From contig JAUSOD010000096.1 in NCBI GenBank assembly GCA_030656215.1, positions 62,001 to 126,000 on the forward strand: a stretch of 64,000 nucleotides of DNA, in the 5' to 3' direction. A program made the translations under genes and the position numbers. Source of the DNA: Azoarcus sp. (GTDB lineage: Bacteria; Pseudomonadota; Gammaproteobacteria; Burkholderiales; Rhodocyclaceae). The notes under the pieces were generated by a model. It saw only the letters and a list, made by a program, of their open reading frames with translations, ran no database searches and was not told where the DNA came from. This document shows, one piece after another, positions 52,801-61,849 of the stretch. How positions within the stretch are numbered: position 1 is the first letter of the stretch; every line of letters starts with the position of its first letter.

Positions 52801-54219
52801 TCACTCCCCAGACTCACTCCCCACGTCGGGCGTGCCGCCCGCTTCATCGCCGCGGAACAGGCTGGGTACCAGCGCGTGGCGCTGCAGCAGGCGGTAGAGC
52901 TCGGTGCGGTTGCGGTCGGCCAGACGCGCCGCGTCCGACACGTTGCCGCCGGTCATCTTGAGCAGCTGGATCAGGTAGTTGCGCTCGAAGCGCTGCTTGG
53001 CCTCGGCATAGCTGAGCACTTCCACGCTGCGTACGCGCAGGGCCCGCTCGATCAGGGCCAGCGGGATCAGCGGCGTGGTCGTCAGCGCGCACGCCTGCTC
53101 CACCACGTTCTGCAACTGGCGCACATTGCCCGGCCAGGCCGCCGTGCTGAGCGCCTCGAGTGCCTCGGGGGCGAAACCGTGCAGCGTCTTGTGGTACTTG
53201 CGCGCCAGGGTGTCGAGAAAGTGCCTGGCCAGCAGCGGGATATCCTCGCGCCGTTGGTCGAGTGTCGGCAGGCTCAGGGTGACCACGTTGAGGCGGTAGT
53301 ACAGATCCTCGCGGAACTCGCCGCTCACCAGTGCCGCATCGAGGTCGCGGTGAGTGGCCGACAGGATGCGCACATCGATCGGCTCGGGGCGGCTCGCCCC
53401 GACCGGGCGCACCGCGCGCTCCTGTACGACGCGCAGCAGCTTGACCTGCAGCGCGGGCGGCATGTCGCCGATTTCGTCGAGAAATACCGTGCCGCCGTTT
53501 GCGGCGACGAACAGGCCGTTGTGCGCAGTGACCGCCCCGGTGAAGGCGCCGCGCACATGGCCGAACAGCTCGGACTCCAGCAGATGCTCGGGGATTGCGC
53601 TGCAGTTGATCGCCACGAAAGGGTGGCTGGCACGCGTGCTGGCCCGGTGGATGGCGCGCGCGATCAGTTCCTTGCCGGTGCCGCTGTCGCCGCGGATCAG
53701 CACGCTGGCGTCCGAGGCGGCCACCAGGCGGACCTCGTCAAGCACCGTCGCCATGTGGCTGCTGTGGCTGATGATGCCCTCGCGCCAGTGCTCGGGCGCC
53801 CGCTCGTCGGCCACAAGGGGCGCCCCGACGACCTGCAGCGCACGCGCGATCTTGTCGAGCAAGGCCTTGCCGTCGAATGGCTTGGTGAGATAGCCGAACA
53901 CCCCGCGCGAGGTGGCCTCCACCGCGTCGGGGATGGTGCCGTGCGCGGTCAGCAGGATCACCGGCAGCGCCGGGTTGGTGCGGCGGATGTCGTCGAACAG
54001 TGACAGGCCGTCGCGATCGGGCAGGCGCACGTCGCTGATAACGAGCGCAAAGTGCTCGACCGCCAGCAGGGCGGCCGCAGCTTCGGCGCTCTCTGCGGTG
54101 CTGACGCGGTAGCCGCTTGCGCGCAGGCGCATCGACAGCAGCCGGAGCAAGTCGCGGTCGTCATCGACCACCAGCAAGTGCTCGCCGGCGTTAGGGTCGT
54201 TCGGGGGAGCGGATTTCAT
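52801..54219 (-). CDS. glrR: Sigma54 response regulator GlrR (QseF)
   Basis: 472 residues: receiver domain (phospho-acceptor Asp in VISDVRLPDRDG, about residue 60), AAA+ domain with intact GDSGTGKE, GAFTGA and VFLDEIGDM motifs, and a Fis-type HTH at the C-terminus (SDAARLADRNRTELYRLLQRH). Gene order kinase-lipoprotein-regulator matches glrK-qseG-glrR of enterobacteria, where GlrR drives sigma54 promoters of envelope-stress small RNAs. GGAGG precedes the ATG at 54219, which overlaps the qseG stop. Confidence 0.9.
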   Translation of the reverse strand: MKSAPPNDPNAGEHLLVVDDDRDLLRLLSMRLRASGYRVSTAESAEAAAALLAVEHFALVISDVRLPDRDGLSLFDDIRRTNPALPVILLTAHGTIPDAVEATSRGVFGYLTKPFDGKALLDKIARALQVVGAPLVADERAPEHWREGIISHSSHMATVLDEVRLVAASDASVLIRGDSGTGKELIARAIHRASTRASHPFVAINCSAIPEHLLESELFGHVRGAFTGAVTAHNGLFVAANGGTVFLDEIGDMPPALQVKLLRVVQERAVRPVGASRPEPIDVRILSATHRDLDAALVSGEFREDLYYRLNVVTLSLPTLDQRREDIPLLARHFLDTLARKYHKTLHGFAPEALEALSTAAWPGNVRQLQNVVEQACALTTTPLIPLALIERALRVRSVEVLSYAEAKQRFERNYLIQLLKMTGGNVSDAARLADRNRTELYRLLQRHALVPSLFRGDEAGGTPDVGSESGE

Positions 54220-54869
54220 TGTGTGTTCCTCCCTGGCACCGTATCGGTTGGAGGGGGCGGCAGGGTCGAATCCGGCGAGGGTCGCGCGGGCAGGCTGCGT
54301 TCGATCTCGGTCAGCGCATCGAGCTTCTGTTGCAGCGCCGCCCGCGCCTTCTCGTTCGCCTGCAGCTGTGTGTCGAGGCGCGCTATCAAGCGCGCCAGGC
54401 GCAGCCGCTCCTGCACGTTCTCGGCCAGTATGCGTGCAAGCGGACGCACCGCGAGTGCGTCGCCGTCCTCGGCTGTCAGCACGGCGCGAAGCAAGGTCCA
54501 TGTGCGCGGCAGATCCGCCGCCGCGCCCGGTTCGCTGAGCACGATCGCATGGCACATCCGCGCGAATGCGCCCTCGCCTGGCGCGCCGAGCGCGTTGGCG
54601 CGCAGGCGCGCGATCCCGCCATAGCGGCGCACCGCGCCGTGATACGCGATCAGCGCGTCGATGGGAGGTGGCTCGCGGGTGCCCGCGGCCGGACAAACCG
54701 GATCGTCGGACGTCAGCACCGCCGGGGCGGCGCTGCGGACCGGGGCGGCATCGGGGGCAGGCGTGCGGATGGCACAGCTTGCCAGTATGCCTGTCGCCAG
54801 CAATGCGGCGAGGATGTCGGTGGCGCGCCAGGCCTGCCACCGCGGGTGCCAGTGCGATTCATTCGTCAT
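54216..54869 (-). CDS. qseG: QseG-like outer-membrane lipoprotein
   Basis: 217 residues. A signal peptide with lipobox ILASCAI is followed by a helical region and a coiled coil near residues 145-190 (LAENVQERLRLARLIARLD, QANEKARAALQQKLDALTE), then a Pro-rich tail. Sequence conservation in QseG is low; the assignment rests on lipoprotein character, size and position between glrK and glrR, overlapping both. In E. coli QseG activates the kinase from the periplasm. Confidence 0.75.
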   Translation of the reverse strand: MTNESHWHPRWQAWRATDILAALLATGILASCAIRTPAPDAAPVRSAAPAVLTSDDPVCPAAGTREPPPIDALIAYHGAVRRYGGIARLRANALGAPGEGAFARMCHAIVLSEPGAAADLPRTWTLLRAVLTAEDGDALAVRPLARILAENVQERLRLARLIARLDTQLQANEKARAALQQKLDALTEIERSLPARPSPDSTLPPPPTDTVPGRNTQ

Positions 54870-56265
54870 GGGGCAACTCCACTCGGAAATGCGCGCCGCC
54901 GGCCGATGGCAGCAACTGAACCCGGCCGCCGTGGGCGACTACGAACTCACGCACGATAGACAGCCCCAGCCCGCTGCCCTTGCGTGGCACAGGGGCCTGC
55001 CGGCGGCCTTGAAAGAAGGGTTCGAAGATCCGCTCCGCATCTTCGCCGGGCACGCCTGGCCCATCGTCGCTGCAGTCGATCCGTACCCACCCTGGCACGC
55101 CCGAAAGCACCAGACGGATCGCGCCGCCGTCCGGGCTGAAGGACACCGCGTTGGCGACCAGGTTCGCGAACACGATTTGCAGTTTGTCCGGATCGGCGTC
55201 GATTCTGGGCGCCGTGCCGCTGACGCTCACACGCAGGCCGCGGCCCTGGATCTGCAGGCTCTGCTCGGCCAGCACTGCGTCGAGTACCGCTCCCACGGCG
55301 ACCTTCTTCCGCTTCAGGCTGTGCGCATCGAACACCGCGGCGTTGTAGCCGAGCAGGCCTTCGATGCGATCCTGTAGCACCTTTGCATTGTTCTCCAGGA
55401 TTGCCACCACCTCGCGCTGCTCGCCGGACAGCGTTCCGACCACTTGATCTTCGAGCAGCGCGATGCCCTCGCGCAACGATGCCAGCGGCGTTTTCAACTC
55501 GTGCGACACGTGGCGCAGCAAGCGCGCTCGATTGGCTTCGAGGTCCGCCAGGCGCTCGCGCAGCCAGTCCAGCCGGCGCCCGATCTGGCGCAGGTCGGCT
55601 GGCCCGCTGATCACCACCGGATCGTCGAAGCGACTGGCGCCGAGCCGCTCGATCGCGTTCTCGACCGCCTTCAACGGGCGCAGCATCCACCAGCCGGTGA
55701 GTCCGGCGAACAGCCCGGCCGCCAGGAACGCGGCCAGCACATGCCACGTCAGGGTGCTGCGATGGGAGTCGAGTTCGGCTAACAGGCGTTCGCTGTCGCG
55801 CCCCATCTGCACCCGTACCGCGGTGGCCAGTTGCTCGTTGATCGGGGTGAGGGGGGCGAGTGCCTGGATCACCGACCGGGTCTCTTCTGCTGGCGTGGCC
55901 AGCGCTGTTGCGGCCGCCGCGGCCGAATCCCGCCAGGCGACGACGAGCGCACCGGCATGCGGCAGGCCGAGCCCCTCGATGCGCTCAAGCGCGCCGAGCG
56001 ATTCGCGGTGTGCGTGGGCGAAGCCCTCGAGCAGGGCGGGATCTTCGAGGACCAGGTACTGGCGCGCGCTGCGTTCCATGTCCACAGTGCGTTCGGCCAG
56101 CTGTTGCACGGCAGCGGTGGCGTACAGCGCGCTACGGGCGCCTGCGTGGCTGCGTGCGGCGAACTCCTCGAACGCTAGCAGACCGCTGAGCGCCGCAGAC
56201 CCGAGAATCGCGGCGATCAGCAGGAAACTCATCAGCAGGGTGTGACTGAATGACAAGCGCGACAC
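54859..56265 (-). CDS. glrK: Sensor histidine kinase GlrK (QseE)
   Basis: 468 residues. TM1 spans about 9-31 and TM2 about 170-190 around a helical periplasmic domain. HAMP (about 190-245) is followed by the phospho-acceptor motif HVSHELKTPLASLREG, with the N box near VFANLVANAVSF and G boxes DDGPGVPG and GSGLGLSIV. It should phosphorylate GlrR. It ends overlapping qseG by 11 bp, giving a three-gene operon. Confidence 0.92.
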   Translation of the reverse strand: MSRLSFSHTLLMSFLLIAAILGSAALSGLLAFEEFAARSHAGARSALYATAAVQQLAERTVDMERSARQYLVLEDPALLEGFAHAHRESLGALERIEGLGLPHAGALVVAWRDSAAAAATALATPAEETRSVIQALAPLTPINEQLATAVRVQMGRDSERLLAELDSHRSTLTWHVLAAFLAAGLFAGLTGWWMLRPLKAVENAIERLGASRFDDPVVISGPADLRQIGRRLDWLRERLADLEANRARLLRHVSHELKTPLASLREGIALLEDQVVGTLSGEQREVVAILENNAKVLQDRIEGLLGYNAAVFDAHSLKRKKVAVGAVLDAVLAEQSLQIQGRGLRVSVSGTAPRIDADPDKLQIVFANLVANAVSFSPDGGAIRLVLSGVPGWVRIDCSDDGPGVPGEDAERIFEPFFQGRRQAPVPRKGSGLGLSIVREFVVAHGGRVQLLPSAGGAHFRVELPHDE

Positions 56266-56628
56266 AACTCAGCCAGGGCCGGATATGCGTTGAAATTCTC
56301 GCTCCGCGGGACGCTTGACCGTCCCGCCGTGAACGCTGATATTCAGTCTAGCAGCCCGCGCGCGCACCGGATATGCAATGACGTTAGGGGCTGGTCGCGC
56401 ACCACAGTGCGGACACGTAACAAGCGCTCCAAGGCCTTGACCGACGCCCACAGAGGCCGTGATACTTGACTTTGCACCTTACCCTGTTCTTGTCAAGTTC
56501 ATCACAACTCAGCTTTTCCTGCCTTACCTTCGCCCGTCGTTGCGTGACTCGCTTCCGGATCGGTTCCCGGCCCGCTTCAACTGGTTTCAATTGTCTACCG
56601 GCCAGCGCCGTTTTCCGGAAGTTCGCCC
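56266..56628. other. Intergenic region between glrK and the retropepsin gene
   Basis: These 363 bp separate divergent genes. An 8-bp inverted repeat GCGGGACG/CGTCCCGC lies at 56306-56327. The decamer CCGGATATGC occurs twice as a direct repeat, near 56279 and 56370. From about 56450 the sequence becomes pyrimidine-rich and contains TTGACT and TTGTCA-like hexamers. No gene or clear sigma54 box was found. Confidence 0.45.
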
Positions 56629-57138
56629 ATGCGCAACCTCGCCCTCCTCCTGGTACCGCTTCTGACCGGCCTGAGCACGGTAGCGGTCGCAGACGATTTC
56701 GGCACCTCGATCGACATGAATGCCAAGGGCGGAGCAACGTACTACGTGCCCGCGCAGATCGGCGGCTTGGGCGCGGTTGAACTGATGGTCGACACCGGCT
56801 CCGGCTACATGACGATCAACGAGGACATCCTCGAAACCCTGCGTACCAGCGGTCAGGTCCGCTTTCTCCGCAACTTGCGCGGCCGTCTTGCAAACGGCAG
56901 CGAACTGAACGTGCCCGTGTACCTGATCGAATCGGTCAGCATCGGTAACGCCTGCTGGTTGCGCGATGTCGAAGCAGCGGTGTTTCCGGGCAAGACCCGC
57001 CCCATTCTCGGGCTCAACGTCCTGCAGCGCGCAGCGCCGTTCATTTTCTCGTTTGAACCACCGCGCCTCGTGCTCAGTAATTGCGACAGCGCGACCCCCA
57101 CCAATACGGCGGATCTGGCCGCGCTGCAGGTGGAATAA
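56629..57138 (+). CDS. Periplasmic retropepsin-like aspartic protease
   Basis: 169 residues. A signal peptide ends around VAVADD. The single aspartic-protease motif VDTGSGYMTI lies near residues 54-63, and the second conserved hydrophobic-glycine segment ILGLNVLQR near 125-133. One motif per chain means it must dimerise like retroviral proteases. It resembles the bacterial clan AA TIGR02281-type proteins; the substrate is unknown. Confidence 0.85.
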   Translation: MRNLALLLVPLLTGLSTVAVADDFGTSIDMNAKGGATYYVPAQIGGLGAVELMVDTGSGYMTINEDILETLRTSGQVRFLRNLRGRLANGSELNVPVYLIESVSIGNACWLRDVEAAVFPGKTRPILGLNVLQRAAPFIFSFEPPRLVLSNCDSATPTNTADLAALQVE

Positions 57139-57170
57139 CACCCTCTGCAGTGCGCCCGCGGCCGGTGAAA

Positions 57171-57194
57171 CCGACCTGCGGGCATGCAGGTCGG
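57171..57194. terminator. Hairpin between the retropepsin and PRC-barrel genes
   Basis: CCGACCTGC and GCAGGTCGG (57171-57179, 57186-57194) with a 6-nt loop, followed by GTCTTA on the plus strand. It lies between convergent genes and probably ends both transcripts, although the T-run is weak. Confidence 0.6.
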
Positions 57195-57197
57195 GTC

Positions 57198-57776
57198 TTA
57201 CTCGCGTATCGGCTCGAACGCCGAGAACTCGCTGATTGGCCGGTCCGGCTTGAGTTCAACGTACTGGTCCGGGTCGTGCTCGTAGCTGCCACCGGTGGAC
57301 ACATCTTCCACCGATGCGCTGGTCTGCAGACGGCCTTCAAGGAGCTGCAAGTCGTCGAGCGAAACGACGATCTCGCGTGCACCCAGCCCCAGGAAACCAC
57401 CGGACGAGATCACAGCGTGTGCGCTCTGCCCATCGAGGCCGAGTACCAGGGTCTTGATCTTGCCGACCTTCTTGCCAGCCAAGTCGACCACCTCCAGGCC
57501 GCGCAGGTCTTCGGGCGTGCGCGCATACAGCGGGTTGCCGACCACCGCGGGGTCGGGGCTCGCCATGCCGGGCGCACCGTCGCTCGGCATGGCCTGGTTC
57601 GGCCTGACTTCGCCCGGCGCGGCTTCCATCGGTTGGACGACATCGCCCTGTGGGACGGCGCCGGACCGCGGGATGGTATCCGGGTTCGTCGCGGAATCTT
57701 CGGCCGCCCATACCGGCGAGGCGAGCAGCACTACAATCGCGCTGCCCATCACTGTCTTGCGTAGATTCGGGTTCAT
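57198..57776 (-). CDS. Periplasmic PRC-barrel domain protein
   Basis: 192 residues. The signal peptide ends at SPVWAAED and is followed by a Pro/Ala-rich linker to about residue 80. A PRC-barrel domain follows (LRGLEVVDLAGKKVGKIKTL; GAREIVVSLDDLQLLEG region). PRC-barrels occur in RNA-processing and photosynthetic reaction-centre proteins and in stress proteins; the function here is unknown. A perfect AGGAGG site precedes the ATG at 57776, so the longer open frame to 58022 is not needed. Confidence 0.83.
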   Translation of the reverse strand: MNPNLRKTVMGSAIVVLLASPVWAAEDSATNPDTIPRSGAVPQGDVVQPMEAAPGEVRPNQAMPSDGAPGMASPDPAVVGNPLYARTPEDLRGLEVVDLAGKKVGKIKTLVLGLDGQSAHAVISSGGFLGLGAREIVVSLDDLQLLEGRLQTSASVEDVSTGGSYEHDPDQYVELKPDRPISEFSAFEPIRE

Positions 57777-58358
57777 TTGAGCCTCCTGCCTTTCGGCTTG
57801 CGGTTGAACATGGATGCATCGCCATCCGGGCCAATGCATCAGGCCAGCTGCCCACCCAACGTTGCGCAAGACCCGTGCCCGGCCGCCATCCTGCGCCCGC
57901 ATAATGGCCGGATCGCCGCATGCATGCTCGCCATCGGCCCGATCCGTGCCGTGCGGCGCGCTGCTCGCGGGCACCGTGTGCGGCATCTGCGGCAGGATGA
58001 TCCTGTCCCCGTTCGAGGACACCTTTGCCGTTCTGCGCGCCCGTCAGCCCATATCTATGGCGAAGGGTTGTCGTGGTGCGACGACTAGGGGGCTACGCGG
58101 CGAGGGTCGTTCGCCTCCGATCGCCACCCGGTGGGGCCCGATTCGCAGTGCCGCGCCGGACGAAACCTGCTCTCACACCGCCTTGTCGTCGATGCACGAC
58201 AGGAGGGTCGCTGAGCCGGACCTGGCCTTGCGCAAAGATGTGAGACTCAAGCATGGCGGTGAATGAGCTTGAAAGGGCTGAGCGCCGGGTCGCAATTCGT
58301 CCGCGCACGCTGCACCAGCTACCCACTCGTTAATTCGCATTCATGCTGGTCCGAGCGT
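57777..58358. other. Intergenic region, no supported gene
   Basis: These 582 bp separate the PRC-barrel gene from the FecR-domain gene and its promoter. Open frames exist on both strands, but none has a ribosome binding site plus a recognisable protein pattern. I saw no strong repeats here. Confidence 0.5.
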
Positions 58359-58388
58359 TTGACAGCACTTCCGCGCGTGCCCTAGTAT
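58359..58388 (+). promoter_or_regulatory. Sigma70 promoter of the FecR-domain gene
   Basis: A perfect -35 TTGACA (58359-58364), an 18-nt spacer and -10 TAGTAT (58383-58388). The transcript would begin about 65 nt before the ATG at 58462 and could run through the sensor and kinase genes. Confidence 0.6.
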
Positions 58389-58461
58389 CCCCTCGATTTC
58401 GCGGGGTTTTCTCCCCGCTTCCCCTGCATACTGTCTTTCACTGTCCGGACGCTGGCCTGTC

Positions 58462-59340
58462 ATGTTCACACGCCTCTGGGTGCTGCTTGCTGCGCTGTTA
58501 CCACTGAGCCTGGCGCATGCGCAGGCCGAGGGAAAGGTGACCTTCATCGACGGCCGGGTGCATTTGATCCGGGGCGTCCAGGTACTGGATGCCGTGCCCG
58601 GGCTGGCGGTGAGCGAAGCCGACATGGTCGGGACCGCCGCCGGCGGATATGTATTGATCGAGTTCGGCGATGGTTTGCGCCTCGGGCTGGGCCCCGATAC
58701 GCGGCTGCTGCTCCGTACGCTGAACCCGCGCGGCAAGGACAGCGTGCGTGAGCTGGCGGTGCTCGGTGGCTGGATCAAGGTGCAGTCGGCGCTGGCGGAC
58801 GGGATCAAGGACTATCGACTGCTCGCCCCGGGTCTGAGCCTGCAGTGGCGCGAGGCGAGCTTCATCGCCCGAGTCGGTGCCGCGGATACCGCGCTTTTCG
58901 TCGAAACCGGCGTCTTGCATGCCAGTGTGGCGGATGGAAAAGGTCGCGTTCCGGCGCCGAGTGAAGTGCGGGGCGGTCGTTTCGTCACCCACGCTGACGG
59001 CGTGCTGACGACCCGCGAGCGTCCGGGCGAGCCCTTTGTCGTGGCGATGCCACGCCCTTTTCGTGACCCCTTGCCGCCCTTGCTGAGTCGGATTGGCACG
59101 CGGGTCGTCGAGCCACGGGCTGTGGCCGAAGTCGCCTACGCGGATGTCGCACCCTGGCTGCAAGGGCCGAAGGCGTGGCGCGGCAGTTTCATCGCCAGAT
59201 TCAGGTCCCGCGCTTCCGACGCGGCTTTTCATCGTGGCCTGGTGGATAACATGAGTGCCCACCCGGAATGGGATCGTGTGCTCTTTCCCGAAAAGTACCG
59301 GCCGCGTCCGCCCGTTGCGGCACCGGCCCTGACGCGCTGA
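58462..59340 (+). CDS. FecR-domain periplasmic protein
   Basis: 292 residues. The signal peptide ends at SLAHAQAEG. The N-terminal half resembles the FecR domain (GRVHLIRG, then VSEADMVGTAAGGYVLIEFGDG split over short strands, and a ribbon rich in Gly/Leu). The C-terminal half carries no recognised domain and ends Pro-rich. It is not next to a sigma factor gene, so a role in iron signalling is unlikely. It precedes the sensor/kinase pair and may be its periplasmic partner. Confidence 0.75.
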   Translation: MFTRLWVLLAALLPLSLAHAQAEGKVTFIDGRVHLIRGVQVLDAVPGLAVSEADMVGTAAGGYVLIEFGDGLRLGLGPDTRLLLRTLNPRGKDSVRELAVLGGWIKVQSALADGIKDYRLLAPGLSLQWREASFIARVGAADTALFVETGVLHASVADGKGRVPAPSEVRGGRFVTHADGVLTTRERPGEPFVVAMPRPFRDPLPPLLSRIGTRVVEPRAVAEVAYADVAPWLQGPKAWRGSFIARFRSRASDAAFHRGLVDNMSAHPEWDRVLFPEKYRPRPPVAAPALTR

Positions 59341-59419
59341 GGCCCTGTCCAAGCCCCCGACTGCTGCTACCCTGACACCGATGCGACGCCGGGAGGCGAC
59401 GTGCTAACGAGGAAAACCG

Positions 59420-60292
59420 ATGAAACTGATCGTCAAATTCAATCTCGCCCTGATCCTGGTTTTTCTCGTTGGACTGGGCGGCGCCGGTTATGTGTCGCAC
59501 GAGGTGCTGCAACGCAATGCACGCGACGAGATCCTGCAGAATGCGCGCATCATGATGCAGGGGTCGCTTGCGGCGCGCGGCTACACCCAGAGCCAGATTT
59601 CTCCCCTGCTGCAGAATCAGCTCAACTATGAATTCCTGCCGCAGACGGTGGCAGCCTACGCGGCAACCGAGTATTTCAACGAGCTGCGCAAGCAGTATCC
59701 TGACTACACCTACAAGGAAGCCACGCTCAATCCGACCAATCCGCGCGACCGTGCCGCCGACTGGGAAGCCGACATCGTCCACAGCTTTCGCAACACTGAA
59801 GGGCAGGTCGAGATCGTGGGCGAGCGGGATACCCCGGCTGGGCGCACCCTCTTTTTGGCGCGCCCGATCCAGATCAAGGACCCGGGCTGTCTGCGCTGCC
59901 ACAGCGTGCCGGATGCGGCGCCCGCGTCGATGATTGCGCGCTACGGCACTGCCAACGGCTTTGGCTGGCAGCACAACGAGACGGTCGGTGCGCAGGTGGT
60001 GTCGGTTCCGATGGAGGTGCCCATTCAGCGTGCCGATGCGACCTTTCGTGTGTTCATGACCCTGCTCGTGGTGCTCGGCGGCTTCATCTTCGTATTGCTC
60101 AACGTGCTCCTGGTCACGCTGGTCGTACGTCCGGTAAATCGGCTCGCCAGCATCGCCGACCGCGTCAGCCTGGGAGAAATGGACGTCGAGGCGTTTCCGG
60201 TCAAGGGCCGCGACGAGATCGCCACCCTGGCCGAATCCTTCGGCCGCATGCGCAAGAGCCTGGTCCATGCGCTGAAGATGCTGGAGTCCTGA
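59420..60292 (+). CDS. Haem-c binding DUF3365/Tll0287-like sensor with HAMP, no output domain
   Basis: 290 residues. TM1 lies near residues 8-28. The periplasmic Tll0287-like domain contains a c-type haem motif in PGCLRCHSVPD (about 154-164). TM2 lies near 214-236 and HAMP extends to about residue 285 (RPVNRLASIADRVSLGEMDV). The protein stops right after HAMP. The next gene, 6 bp downstream, encodes a Ser/Thr kinase, which is the likely output acting in trans. It may sense redox state or small gases through the haem. Confidence 0.87.
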   Translation: MKLIVKFNLALILVFLVGLGGAGYVSHEVLQRNARDEILQNARIMMQGSLAARGYTQSQISPLLQNQLNYEFLPQTVAAYAATEYFNELRKQYPDYTYKEATLNPTNPRDRAADWEADIVHSFRNTEGQVEIVGERDTPAGRTLFLARPIQIKDPGCLRCHSVPDAAPASMIARYGTANGFGWQHNETVGAQVVSVPMEVPIQRADATFRVFMTLLVVLGGFIFVLLNVLLVTLVVRPVNRLASIADRVSLGEMDVEAFPVKGRDEIATLAESFGRMRKSLVHALKMLES

Positions 60293-60298
60293 TCGTTG

Positions 60299-61747
60299 AT
60301 GAATGCACCACAGCGCCTCGGCAAGTATGAGATCGTCGGTGTCCTCGGCAAGGGGGGCATGGGCACCGTGTACAAGGCCTACGACCCGTCGATCGAGCGC
60401 ACGGTGGCCCTCAAGACCATCCGCCGCGAACTGATCGACAGTGGCGGCGAGGCCATGGTGGAGCGCTTTCGCAACGAGGCGCGCGCGGCCGGCCGGCTGA
60501 ACCATCCGGGTATCGTCGCGATCTACGACTTCGGCGAGGACCGCGAGGTCGCGTTCATCGCGATGGAGTACGTCGACGGCTGCGGTCTTGGCCAGTTCAT
60601 GAAGCATGATGCCCGGCTGCCGATCGCTGACGTGGTCAGCATCATGATCCAGCTGCTCGACGCGTTGGCCTACGTGCATCAGCACGGGGTGATCCATCGC
60701 GACATCAAGGCGGCCAACCTGCTTATCACCGGCAGCGGCAAGCTCAAGGTCACCGACTTCGGTATCGCCCGCATCGACACGGCCAACCTGACCCAGGTCG
60801 GTTCCGTCATCGGTACGCCGAACGCGATGGCGCCCGAGCAGTTCCTCGGCCTCGCCGTCGATCATCGTGCCGATCTGTTTTCGGCCGGCGTGGTGTTCTA
60901 CGAACTGCTCACCGGCGCCCGTCCGTTCAACGGCGCCACCGAGGCGATGGCCTACCAGATCTGCAATGTGGTTCAGGCGCTGCCCTCGTCGCACACGCCA
61001 GAACTGTCCACCGCGTTTGATGCAATCTGTGCTCGTGCGCTTGCCAAGCAGGCCAAGGATCGCTATCCCGATGCCGATGCGTTCGGGCAGGCGCTACGTG
61101 AAGCATACGAGAAGACCTTCCTCGCACCGCCCAGCCCGGTGGTCTCCGAAGAAACCGTGGTGATGACCGCCGAAGCCGTACGCGCCAGCCTGGCGGCAAT
61201 GCAGGCTGCGAACGGGGTGAGTCCGACCCTTGCCCTCGCCGCGATACCCGCCACCGCGACGACTGGCACCCCCACCCAGTGGCAGGAGGACACGCTCAGA
61301 ACCGTGGAGCGCCAGCTTGCCGCCTATCTCGGACCGCTGGCGCGGATCATCGTGCGCCGGGCTGCGACCACGTCGGCCGATCTCGGCGAACTCTACAGCC
61401 AGGTTGCCGACAAGCTCGATAGCGACGAGGCAAGAAAGGGTTTCCGTGATGGGCTGACCCGACTCGGGCTCAAGCCGGTGGCGCCCGCGAACACGGCGGA
61501 GCGGACTGGCGTCGTGGTGACAACGTCAACGTCAGCGTCGGTATTGCAGACTGAAATCAGCGCCTCCGATCTCGAGCGCGCGACGCGCGTGCTGGCCCGC
61601 CATCTGGGCCCGATCGCCGGCGTGCTGGTCAAGAAGGCGGCACGGGATGCGCGCAGCGTCGACGCCCTGCATGCTGCGCTCACGCTGCATTTCGATGAGC
61701 CGGTCGAGCGCAGCCGTTTCCTTACAGACCTGGCTAAGGCACCCTGA
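60299..61747 (+). CDS. Serine/threonine protein kinase with tandem C-terminal repeats
   Basis: 482 residues. The Hanks-type kinase domain (about 8-270) has a complete motif set: glycine loop LGKGGMGTVYKA, VALK lysine, HRDIKAANLL, DFGIAR and APEQ. There is no membrane segment. The C-terminal region holds two copies of a domain of about 58 residues (about 324-382 and 422-480) sharing the pattern LxxxLGPxAxxxVxxAA. It is co-transcribed with the haem HAMP sensor. Targets are unknown; the downstream genes are on the other strand. Confidence 0.9.
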   Translation: MNAPQRLGKYEIVGVLGKGGMGTVYKAYDPSIERTVALKTIRRELIDSGGEAMVERFRNEARAAGRLNHPGIVAIYDFGEDREVAFIAMEYVDGCGLGQFMKHDARLPIADVVSIMIQLLDALAYVHQHGVIHRDIKAANLLITGSGKLKVTDFGIARIDTANLTQVGSVIGTPNAMAPEQFLGLAVDHRADLFSAGVVFYELLTGARPFNGATEAMAYQICNVVQALPSSHTPELSTAFDAICARALAKQAKDRYPDADAFGQALREAYEKTFLAPPSPVVSEETVVMTAEAVRASLAAMQAANGVSPTLALAAIPATATTGTPTQWQEDTLRTVERQLAAYLGPLARIIVRRAATTSADLGELYSQVADKLDSDEARKGFRDGLTRLGLKPVAPANTAERTGVVVTTSTSASVLQTEISASDLERATRVLARHLGPIAGVLVKKAARDARSVDALHAALTLHFDEPVERSRFLTDLAKAP

Positions 61748-61849
61748 GCTCCGCGCTCGTGTGTCGTCGACTCAGGCAGATGCGGGAGCGCGGTTCGGGA
61801 CGATGGCATCTCGTCGTTGCGGGGGTCACCAACGAACCGCGCCCGTTGT

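Noticed and set aside
54216-54869. Non-coding spacer between kinase and regulator genes
   Set aside because: The frame has a lipobox, overlaps both neighbours by a few bases and matches QseG by position and size.
57814-58266. Possible 150-residue gene on the plus strand
   Set aside because: No ribosome binding site, an Arg/Pro/Ser-rich translation typical of shadow frames, and no recognisable domain.
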